A stretch of 10,908 bases of DNA from Bacillota bacterium. Lineage in GTDB: Bacteria; Bacillota; Clostridia; Peptostreptococcales; Anaerovoracaceae. Shown in pieces: positions 1-6,496 of this stretch. Below the pieces are notes generated by a model. The model had not been told where the DNA came from, ran no database searches, and worked only from the letters and a program-made list of their open reading frames with translations. Location: NCBI GenBank assembly GCA_029219125.1, contig JAQXSU010000081.1, forward strand, positions 1 to 10,908, written 5' to 3'. The translations under genes were made by a program, and so were the position numbers. Numbering within the stretch: position 1 is the stretch's first letter; each line of letters starts with the position of its first letter.

Positions 1-360
1 GGCAAGGAAATCTGGATGATCTCAGACGGTGCAGCCAGAAAGCTGCGAAGCTACGAGTATCCCGGGAATGTGCGGGAACTGGAAAACATCATTGAGCAGG
101 CCGTTTCCATGGCAGACCGGGAGCATGTGCTGACGGAAAAACTGCTGACCATGCCGGGCAGTGTGAAAAAAGGCCGACCGGCCGCTCAGAAATACGATGT
201 GCAGGTGCCGCTGGACGAATACCTGGATAAAATCGAAAGCCAGATTATAAAGGAAGCGATGATCAACGCCGGCGGAAACATCAGCAAAGCTGCTGAATCC
301 CTGCAGATCAAGCGGCAGACCCTTCAGCACAAACTGAAAAAGTTTCATATCATGGGATAG
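1..360 (+). CDS. 3' end of a sigma-54-dependent enhancer-binding activator (partial, start outside window)
   Basis: The frame is open from base 1 (first residues GKEIW) and shows the last 119 residues. The end of the AAA+ sigma-54 interaction module is seen as YEYPGNVRELENIIEQAV (about visible residues 19-36), the signature at the AAA+/DNA-binding border of these activators. A variable linker follows, then a C-terminal Fis-type helix-turn-helix: GGNISKAAESLQIKRQTLQH and KLKKF. Proteins of this class bind enhancers upstream of -24/-12 promoters and use ATP hydrolysis to open sigma-54 polymerase complexes. The gene points the same way as ord and ends 208 nt before a -24/-12 promoter, so it is the natural candidate activator of the ornithine operon; that link is inference. 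The sensor domain lies outside the window, so the inducer cannot be judged. Confidence 0.93.
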   Translation, partial: GKEIWMISDGAARKLRSYEYPGNVRELENIIEQAVSMADREHVLTEKLLTMPGSVKKGRPAAQKYDVQVPLDEYLDKIESQIIKEAMINAGGNISKAAESLQIKRQTLQHKLKKFHIMG

Positions 361-363
361 AAC

Positions 364-400
364 GCAAAAAAGTTTGCATACTATATGCAAACTTTTTTGC
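364..400. terminator. Perfect 17-bp inverted repeat, probable bidirectional terminator
   Basis: GCAAAAAAGTTTGCATA and its exact complement are separated by CTA, beginning 3 nt after the activator stop codon. A run of six A at the left and six T at the right lets the transcript from either strand form a hairpin that ends in a U tract. The stem has few G:C pairs, so it may be a modest terminator. As a DNA dyad (core TTTGCATA/TATGCAAA) it could also be a protein-binding site upstream of ord. Confidence 0.7.
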
Positions 401-416
401 ATCTTCGCCCCGAAAA

Positions 417-431
417 TCTGCGGACCGCAGA
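417..431. promoter_or_regulatory. 15-bp perfect palindrome, candidate enhancer site for the ord promoter
   Basis: TCTGCGG-A-CCGCAGA has 7-bp arms around one central base. It lies about 140 bp upstream of the -24 element and about 170 bp upstream of the predicted ord transcription start, close to the range used by sigma-54 enhancers. There is no T tract directly after it that would favour a terminator. Assignment as the binding site of the upstream Fis-type activator is inference. Confidence 0.4.
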
Positions 432-567
432 CATTTTTCGACAGGAAGAAAAAACTGGGAGAATGGATTTTGTAAAAAATCACAAAAAATAAAGAAAAGC
501 CGGAGAAAAAATGGATTGGATGATCAATTTTGTGGACAAAAAAGTATACAATATCCATGAAAACCAG

Positions 568-583
568 TGGCACGGGACTTGCT
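568..583 (+). promoter_or_regulatory. Sigma-54 (-24/-12) promoter of the ornithine operon
   Basis: TGGCACgggacTTGCT matches the sigma-54 consensus at the GG and GC elements with exactly 10 nt between them. The predicted start is near 594, giving a 5' UTR of about 68 nt before ord. It is downstream of a sigma-54 activator gene facing the same way, which supports it. The remaining 361-661 sequence holds the inverted repeat and palindrome listed separately, AT-rich DNA suited to bending, and no open frame I would call a gene. Confidence 0.9.
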
Positions 584-661
584 ATATATAATATCGTAAA
601 TACAGTCTTACAAATACAAAATGCGAAAAATTAAATTTTTAGACAAAAGGAGAGAACGAAA

Positions 662-1723
662 ATGGAAAATGTAAAAGTAATCCTGTGGGGACTTGGCGCT
701 ATGGGTGGCGGAATCGGCAAGATGCTGACGAAGAAGAAGGGCGTTGACATTGTTGGCGCAATCGACATCGGCGCTAAGCTGGGCAAGAGCCTGTACGAAG
801 TAGTTCCTGGTATTGAAAGAGGAGACAGAGAAGACGTGATCGTCGGAACTGCTGAAGAAGTGATCAAACCGGGCGCTGCTGACATCGTTGTTGTCTGCAC
901 CGACTCCTTCACTGCTAAAGTTTATGACAAGCTGGTTAAGGTTATGGAAGCTGGCATGAACGTAATCACTTCTGCAGAAGAAATGGCTTATCCGCAGGCT
1001 CAGGAACCGGAACTGGCTAAGAAGCTGGACGAAATCGCCAAGAAGAACGGCGTAACCGTACTGGGAACCGGCATCAACCCTGGTCTGATCATGGACCTGC
1101 TGGTAATTCTGTGGACAGGTGCATGCGAATCTGTTGACCACATCGTTTCCAGACGTGTAAACAGCTTATCCCCGTTTGGTCCTGCTGTAATGGAAGAACA
1201 GGGCATCGGCATCACCGTGGATGAATTCAACGCAAGAAAAGCAGACGGCACCATGGCTGGCCACGTTGGTTTCGCAGAATCCGTTGGCATGATCACTGAC
1301 GCTCTGGGCTGGAAGCTGGAAAAATTCGAACAGGATATGGAACCGATCGTAACTGACGTTGACAGAAAGTCTCCTTATGGATTCGCTCCTGCAGGACACG
1401 TTGCCGGCGTAGCTATGAAGGGCTGGGGAACTGTTGACGGCGAAGTAAAGATCGAAATGGATCACCCGCAGCAGATCGAACCGGAACAGGTTGGCGTACA
1501 TACCGGTGACTATGTCATCATCAAGGGTACTCCGGACGTAAATATGTCCAACACTCCGGAAATCGAAGGTGGTATCGGAACCATGGCTATGATCCTGAAC
1601 ACCATTCCGCACGTAATCAACGCAAGACCTGGTCTGAAGACCATGATCGACATCCCTGTTCCTAGAGCAATCATGGGCGACATGAGAGACATGATCTGCG
1701 AAGAATGCAAGATCGTAAAATAA
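662..1723 (+). CDS. ord: 2,4-diaminopentanoate dehydrogenase
   Basis: A 353-residue protein of the Ord family, distantly related to dihydrodipicolinate reductase and other dinucleotide-binding amino-acid dehydrogenases. It oxidatively deaminates 2,4-diaminopentanoate to 2-amino-4-oxopentanoate with NAD(P)+, the step after ornithine aminomutase in anaerobic ornithine oxidation; cytoplasmic. The N-terminal Rossmann motif is visible (VILWGLGAMGGGIG, residues 6-19), with AIDIGAKLGK at the end of the second strand. The middle has a GTGINPGLIMD segment, typical of the catalytic domain of this family. The length is as expected. The start is set by AAAGGAGAG 7 nt upstream. The gene is the first after the -24/-12 promoter, and the next genes encode the aminomutase that makes its substrate. 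Arginine codons are almost all AGA or CGT, which fits strong expression. Confidence 0.93.
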   Translation: MENVKVILWGLGAMGGGIGKMLTKKKGVDIVGAIDIGAKLGKSLYEVVPGIERGDREDVIVGTAEEVIKPGAADIVVVCTDSFTAKVYDKLVKVMEAGMNVITSAEEMAYPQAQEPELAKKLDEIAKKNGVTVLGTGINPGLIMDLLVILWTGACESVDHIVSRRVNSLSPFGPAVMEEQGIGITVDEFNARKADGTMAGHVGFAESVGMITDALGWKLEKFEQDMEPIVTDVDRKSPYGFAPAGHVAGVAMKGWGTVDGEVKIEMDHPQQIEPEQVGVHTGDYVIIKGTPDVNMSNTPEIEGGIGTMAMILNTIPHVINARPGLKTMIDIPVPRAIMGDMRDMICEECKIVK

Positions 1724-1744
1724 CTCAGGGTATTATGGGTAACA

Positions 1745-1778
1745 GGAAGGGGTTTCGGTTCTGAAGCCGGCCCCTTCC
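1745..1778 (+). other. Strong RNA hairpin in the ord-oraS gap (possible attenuator or processing stem)
   Basis: GGAAGGGG pairs perfectly with CCCCTTCC; the enclosed sequence can form a further stem (CGG...CCG). What follows (TCTATAACATAT) has no proper T run, so it is not a classic intrinsic terminator. It begins 21 nt after the ord stop. Likely roles are 3' end protection of an ord transcript, partial termination, or RNase processing between ord and oraS; none can be chosen from sequence alone. Confidence 0.6.
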
Positions 1779-1904
1779 TCTATAACATATCCGCAGGGCG
1801 CTATGGGCTCTGCAGACCCCCGATCGGGCGCAAAGCTTTATGCAAAGTTTTAAAAGTTTAAAAGTGTATCGGGAAATATAAAATTAGTAAGGGAGAAAAA
1901 AAGG

Positions 1905-2267
1905 ATGAAAAGAGCTGACGATTTCGAACAGAGAAGACAGCATATTGCAAACCTTTCTGACGAAGAATTATACAACAAGTTCTGGGATTTAACCGCACAG
2001 GTTGTAGATCCGCTGCTGGAACTGGGCAGAAAGAACACCACACCTTCCGTTGAAAGAGCCGTTTTACTGAGAATGGGCGTATCCTCTCTGGATACCCAGA
2101 AAATCGTGGAAGGCTGCATGGACAGAGGCCTGATGGGTCATGGCGCTGGCCACGTGGTTTACAAGATTTCCAAAGAAAAGGGCATCTCCATCCGGGAAGC
2201 CAGCATCAAACTGGCACAGGGCGAATACTGGGACGATGCAGTAGCACTGTTCAAGGGAGGTAAATAA
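1905..2267 (+). CDS. oraS: D-ornithine 4,5-aminomutase, small subunit
   Basis: A 120-residue protein of the OraS family, about the same length as the Clostridium sticklandii subunit (about 121 residues, from memory). It forms a heterotetramer with OraE and is needed for the adenosylcobalamin- and PLP-dependent 1,2-amino shift of D-ornithine to 2,4-diaminopentanoate; it carries no cofactor-binding motif itself. Visible family-like parts are the mainly helical N-terminus (KRADDFEQRRQHIANLSDEE) and the central GHGAGHVVYKISKEKG segment. The start follows GGGAG by 9 nt. The stop is separated from the oraE ATG by a single base, and the oraE ribosome binding site (AAGGGAGG) lies inside the last codons, so the subunits are probably translationally coupled. 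Confidence 0.93.
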   Translation: MKRADDFEQRRQHIANLSDEELYNKFWDLTAQVVDPLLELGRKNTTPSVERAVLLRMGVSSLDTQKIVEGCMDRGLMGHGAGHVVYKISKEKGISIREASIKLAQGEYWDDAVALFKGGK

Positions 2268-2268
2268 G

Positions 2269-4485
2269 ATGGCAGATTTTGAACTGAAACCAAACGAAAA
2301 GTTAGACGTTAGAGAAATATTAAAGGATATCGACAAGTACGAGCCGAGAAGAAGAGGCTGGACCTGGAGAAAGCCGGCTGAAAACAAGAACATGGGACCT
2401 TTCGAATACCATGACATTTCCGAGCCGCTGAAGAACAGCGTAGGCCTGCCTCCTGCCAAGTACTTCGAAAACATCGACCCGCAGCCGATGCCGGTAATCA
2501 CCACCGAAATCGCTTCCGGACGTTTCGAAGACGATATCCGCAGAATGAGAATGGCTGCATGGCATGGCGCTGACCATATCATGGTTATCCGTCACATGGG
2601 TCAGTCCCACATCGATGGCCTGATGGAAGGTACTCCGCAGGGTATCGGCGGTATTCCTGTAACCCGTAAGCAGGTAAGAGCACAGAGAAAGGCTCTGGAC
2701 ATCATCGAAGATGAAGTTGGCCGTCCAATCAACTATCATTCCTACGTTTCCGGTGTAGCTGGTCCGGACGTAGCTGTAATGTTTGCAGAAGAAGGTATCA
2801 ACGGTGCGCACCAGGACCCTCAGTACAACGTTCTGTACAGAGATATCAACTGCGTACGTTCCTTCGTAGATGCCTGCGAATCCAAGAAGATTCTGGCATG
2901 GGCTGGAATCCTGCAGATTGACGGTGCACACAACGCCAACGCAACTGCAAGAGAAGCATGGAAGGTAATGCCGGAACTGATCGTTCAGCATGCCATCAAC
3001 TCCCTGTTCTCCGAAAAGGTTGGTATCGCTCCGGATCACATCGCTCTGTCCACCGTACCTCCGACAGCAACTCCGGCTCCTTGTATGTACATGGACCTGC
3101 CTTATGCAGTTGCTCTGCGTGACTTCTGCGGCAGATACAAGATGAGAGCACAGCAGAACACCAAGTACATCTGCTCCTCCGTAAGAGAAGCAACTGTAAC
3201 TCACGTAATGAACATGTTCATTTCCAAGCTGACCAGCGCAGATATCCAGTCCACCATCACTCCGGACGAAGGAAGAAACGTTCCTTGGCATATCTACAAC
3301 ATGGAAGCCTGCGACAACGCGAAACAGGCTCTCATCGGTATGGACGGCCTGATGGAAATGGTTGAACTGAAAAAAGACGGTCCGCTGAGAGAGATGGCTC
3401 GTGACATCAAGGAAAGAGCTGTTCTGTTCATGGAAGAAATCATTGAAGTAGGCGGATACTTCCAGGCTGTTCAGGAAGGATTCTTCGTAGACTCCGCAAG
3501 ATATCCGGAAAGAAACGGCGACGGTATCGCTCGTAAGATCGAAGGCGGCGTAGGCTATGGATACATCTTCGAAAGAGAAGAAGACTACATGGCTCCTGTA
3601 ACTGCACACTACGGCTACAACAACGTAGAGCAGTACGGCGGCGACCCTGAGAACCCATCCGCTCTGATTGGCGGCTGTACTTTCGAAGACAGAAGCAAGA
3701 TCGTATTCATCGACGAGCTGGATGAAGAGGACTGCGTAGCACGCAGACTGGAAAAGGTTGAAAAGTACCTGGACGGCAAGGCAATCAAGCCGGAAATGGA
3801 ATGGTGCGGAGACGGCGTGGTTCTCATGACCATGATGATCCCTGCAGACGTAAGAACTGCAGAAGCTACCGCTCTGGAAATCGGCCGCAGACTGGGTCTG
3901 GAAAATCCGGAAGTAAACTCCAAGGAAGTTATGCAGCAGGCTGAAGGTACCAGAATCGAAATGAAGGGCAAGATTACCTTCGACGTAGATCCATCCACGC
4001 TGGAGATCCCGCCTGAACCACATCACCTGGACGATGCAACTCTCTACAAAGAGTTCGAAGAACATCCGATGGTAGTTGTATGTGGTACCGTTGGTGAAGA
4101 TGAACACTCCGTAGGCTTACGTGAAATCATCAACATCAAGCACGGTGGTATCGAAAAGTGGGGTATCAAGGTAAATTACCTGGGAACCTCCGTTCCTGTA
4201 GAAAAGCTGGTTGACGCTGCAATCGAACTGAATGCCAACGCAATCCTGGCTTCCACCATCATCTCTCATGACAACATTCACTATAAGAATATGAAGAGAA
4301 TCAATGATCTGGCCATCGAAAAGGGTATCAGAGACAAGGTGATCATCGCTGCAGGCGGTACGCAGGTTATTCCGGAAGACGCTGTTAAGACCGGCATCGA
4401 CGCTGGTTTCGGCAGAGACTCCCACGGTATCGATGTAGCTACCTTCCTTTGCGAAGAAGCACAGAGAAGAAGAGGCGAACTGTAA
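2269..4485 (+). CDS. oraE: D-ornithine 4,5-aminomutase, large B12/PLP-binding subunit
   Basis: A 738-residue OraE protein. It binds PLP and adenosylcobalamin and, with OraS, moves the terminal amino group of D-ornithine from C5 to C4 by a radical mechanism. The N-terminal two-thirds should be the TIM-barrel-like substrate domain (VITTEIASGRFEDDIRRMR near 77-95). The C-terminal Rossmann-like domain holds the base-off cobalamin motif DEHSVG, with the cobalt-ligating His at residue 613. Eleven residues later is Lys624 in NIKHGG, the counterpart of the PLP Schiff-base lysine (H618/K629 in the C. sticklandii enzyme as I recall). Both key residues are intact, so the enzyme should be active. Codon use is strongly biased (AGA/CGT for arginine). 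It is the second cistron of the tight oraS-oraE pair and is followed by a terminator. Confidence 0.96.
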   Translation: MADFELKPNEKLDVREILKDIDKYEPRRRGWTWRKPAENKNMGPFEYHDISEPLKNSVGLPPAKYFENIDPQPMPVITTEIASGRFEDDIRRMRMAAWHGADHIMVIRHMGQSHIDGLMEGTPQGIGGIPVTRKQVRAQRKALDIIEDEVGRPINYHSYVSGVAGPDVAVMFAEEGINGAHQDPQYNVLYRDINCVRSFVDACESKKILAWAGILQIDGAHNANATAREAWKVMPELIVQHAINSLFSEKVGIAPDHIALSTVPPTATPAPCMYMDLPYAVALRDFCGRYKMRAQQNTKYICSSVREATVTHVMNMFISKLTSADIQSTITPDEGRNVPWHIYNMEACDNAKQALIGMDGLMEMVELKKDGPLREMARDIKERAVLFMEEIIEVGGYFQAVQEGFFVDSARYPERNGDGIARKIEGGVGYGYIFEREEDYMAPVTAHYGYNNVEQYGGDPENPSALIGGCTFEDRSKIVFIDELDEEDCVARRLEKVEKYLDGKAIKPEMEWCGDGVVLMTMMIPADVRTAEATALEIGRRLGLENPEVNSKEVMQQAEGTRIEMKGKITFDVDPSTLEIPPEPHHLDDATLYKEFEEHPMVVVCGTVGEDEHSVGLREIINIKHGGIEKWGIKVNYLGTSVPVEKLVDAAIELNANAILASTIISHDNIHYKNMKRINDLAIEKGIRDKVIIAAGGTQVIPEDAVKTGIDAGFGRDSHGIDVATFLCEEAQRRRGEL

Positions 4486-4507
4486 AAAATTCGACGAAGT
4501 CTTTCAA

Positions 4508-4537
4508 GGGGCTGGGCATTTGCCCGGCCCCTTTTTT
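4508..4537 (+). terminator. Intrinsic terminator after oraE
   Basis: GGGGCTGGGC and GCCCGGCCCC form a 10-bp stem (one U.G wobble) with loop ATTT, followed directly by six T. This is the strongest classic terminator in the window. It begins 22 nt after the oraE stop and precedes the reactivase gene, so transcription beyond it needs read-through or another promoter. I found no convincing promoter in the remaining 130 nt. Confidence 0.88.
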
Positions 4538-4572
4538 CAGAGAAAAAATCACAATTCACATAACTATGAACT

Positions 4573-4624
4573 CGTGCTGCGGCACGAAAACAGAAGATCG
4601 AAAACAAGCTGCCGGAAACGGCAG
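4573..4624 (+). other. Two tetraloop hairpins in the 5' leader of the reactivase gene
   Basis: The first hairpin is CGTGC-TGCG-GCACG (4573-4586) and the second CTGCCG-GAAA-CGGCAG (4609-4624). The second carries a GNRA loop and the first a loop of the UNCG-like type, both unusually stable in RNA. They end 26 nt before the AAGGAGAGG ribosome binding site. Possible roles are protecting a processed 5' end or defining an RNase site after the oraE terminator. This is inference from sequence only. Confidence 0.45.
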
Positions 4625-4666
4625 AGGAAATAGATGAAAAACGGAAAGAAAAGGAGAGGTAGTACA

Positions 4667-6436
4667 ATGAAAGTTGATGTATTGGTTGCCGAGATCGGTT
4701 CAACCACCACAGTTGTCAATGCCTTTAAGGATCTGGAAACGGATAACCCGGTTTTCTGGGCGCAGGGGCAGGCACCGACTTCCGTACTGGATGGAGATGT
4801 GCGGATCGGACTGCAGGGGGCCATCGATGACCTTTGCAGAAAAATGAACATCGACAGTCTGGAATATGATGAAATGCTGGCCACCTCCTCGGCTGCCGGC
4901 GGACTGAAGATGACAGTACACGGACTGGTCTATGATATGACGGCTAAGGCTGCCAAGGAGGCAGCGCTGGGTGCAGGCGGCATCATTCACTATATCACTG
5001 CGGGCAAGCTGCGCCGGACCGACCTGGCAAAAATAAAAGAAATCAATCCGAATCTGATTCTGATTGCCGGCGGTGTGGATTACGGAGAGAGAGACACTGC
5101 ACTGGATAACGCAGAAAAGATCCGCAGTCTGGGGCTTCATACACCGGTAATCTATGCCGGAAACATTGAAAATCAGGAAGAGATGAAGCTGATCTTTGAT
5201 GAGGAAAGCGGACAGCAGTTATATAATGTAGAAAACGTATATCCGAAAATCGATGAGCTGAATGTGGAGCCTTGCCGTAAGGTGATCCAGGACGCATTTG
5301 AGGATCACATCACCCAGGCACCGGGCATGGAGCATGTCCGCGATATGGTCAGTGGACCGATCATTCCGACACCGGGTGCTGTGATGGAGTGCACCAAGTT
5401 GCTTTATGACTGCCTGGGCGATCTGATCGTGCTGGACGTGGGCGGTGCTACCACCGACCTCCACTCCGTCGCTACAGAATCCGATAAGATTGCCAGAATC
5501 ATGATTTCACCGGAACCGAAGGCCAAGAGAACCGTAGAAGGAGATCTGGGCGTATATGTAAACCGGATGAAGGTCATCGAATCCATCGGCGAAGAAAACC
5601 TACGCAAGGAATGTGAAAAAATGGGCATCGACCTGGACGAAACCCTGGCAAGCTATGTTGCCATTCCGAAAAACGATGCAGAAATCAAGCTGGTGGAACG
5701 GCTGACGAAGGAAGCCGTTCTGAAGGCGGTAGAGCGCCATGCGGGAATTATCCGCTACATCTACGGACCATCGGGCAGAAGCACCGTGGCAGAAGGCAAG
5801 GATCTGACCCAGGTGAAGTATATCGTCGGTACCGGCGGCGCACTGACCAGACTGCCGCACCGGGTGGAAATCATGGAAGAGATCGCCAAGCATAATGAAA
5901 CCGGCATGATGCTGTTCCCGACCGATCATGCACAGATTCTGGTGGATAACGACTATATCATGGCTTCCCTGGGCGTGCTGTCCAAACGGTACAGGAAGGC
6001 AGCCATCCGTCTGCTGGAACAGAGTCTGGGCTTCAAGTTCCCGGAAAAGAAGGCAGAAAACGAAGCAGAGCGCATCCAGCGTGAGCTGCGGGAAATGGCC
6101 CTGGCAGACGAGGCGAAAAAAGCGGAACTGGCACAGCATATTAAAGAAATGGAAGAGATGGGCTACGATATGGAAGCCTACAAGAATCCGGATGATATCG
6201 GCGGTGCAACGGCGGACGAGGTAGAAGCGGCGAAAAGAGAAGCGCTGATGGCAGACCGGTCCATCAAGAAGGGAATGGATCTGGTGGAAAACGTTCCGGG
6301 CAATGTAACTTCCAGTCAGCAGGCAGATAATCCTCATGTGATGCGTGCCTGCGGCGAAGTAGACGGAAGAATGCCGGACTGTGACCATAACTGCAGACTG
6401 TGCTATCGCAAGCATTGCAAATTCCGGCAGGAATAG
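4667..6436 (+). CDS. MutL/GlmL-family ATPase, probable reactivase of ornithine aminomutase
   Basis: A 589-residue protein of the MutL/GlmL family (ASKHA actin-like ATPase fold; unrelated to DNA repair MutL). Relatives accompany B12-dependent mutases such as glutamate mutase and are thought to swap damaged cobalamin for intact cofactor using ATP. The first phosphate loop is EIGSTTT (residues 9-15); the second is LDVGGATTD (about 256-264). A Lys/Glu/Ala-rich helical stretch near 460-515 may be a coiled coil or linker. The C-terminus has a cysteine cluster CDHNCRLCYRKHC (572-584), a possible metal site. The start at 4667 is preferred over the in-frame ATG at 4634 because AAGGAGAGG precedes it by 7 nt and the family N-terminus MKVDVLVAEIG begins there. 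It lies between oraE and orr, so OraSE is the obvious client. Arginine codons include many CGG/CGC, unlike oraE. Confidence 0.88.
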   Translation: MKVDVLVAEIGSTTTVVNAFKDLETDNPVFWAQGQAPTSVLDGDVRIGLQGAIDDLCRKMNIDSLEYDEMLATSSAAGGLKMTVHGLVYDMTAKAAKEAALGAGGIIHYITAGKLRRTDLAKIKEINPNLILIAGGVDYGERDTALDNAEKIRSLGLHTPVIYAGNIENQEEMKLIFDEESGQQLYNVENVYPKIDELNVEPCRKVIQDAFEDHITQAPGMEHVRDMVSGPIIPTPGAVMECTKLLYDCLGDLIVLDVGGATTDLHSVATESDKIARIMISPEPKAKRTVEGDLGVYVNRMKVIESIGEENLRKECEKMGIDLDETLASYVAIPKNDAEIKLVERLTKEAVLKAVERHAGIIRYIYGPSGRSTVAEGKDLTQVKYIVGTGGALTRLPHRVEIMEEIAKHNETGMMLFPTDHAQILVDNDYIMASLGVLSKRYRKAAIRLLEQSLGFKFPEKKAENEAERIQRELREMALADEAKKAELAQHIKEMEEMGYDMEAYKNPDDIGGATADEVEAAKREALMADRSIKKGMDLVENVPGNVTSSQQADNPHVMRACGEVDGRMPDCDHNCRLCYRKHCKFRQE

Positions 6437-6496
6437 CCGGGGAATCTGGCCGAAAGGCGCATCTGAAGGTATAGAAAAGAAACGGAGGAAATGAAA

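Noticed and set aside
1877..1882. TATAAA as the -10 box of a separate oraSE promoter
   Set aside because: No -35-like sequence is found 16-19 bp upstream, and the start would fall next to the ribosome binding site, leaving almost no leader.
1724..1904. Cobalamin riboswitch before the B12-dependent aminomutase genes
   Set aside because: The gap is short and I see no conserved B12 box or the expected multi-stem core; the hairpins present are simple.
2320..4107. Very long open frame (595 codons) on the minus strand inside oraE
   Set aside because: It is opposite a gene with intact B12 and PLP residues and arises from that gene's strong codon bias; the translation is rich in Phe, Ser, Cys and Val with no recognisable motif.
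6446..6464. TGGCCGAAAGGCGCA as a sigma-54 promoter for orr
   Set aside because: Spacing between GG and GC is 9 nt and the -12 side lacks TTGC; not acceptable for this strict promoter class.
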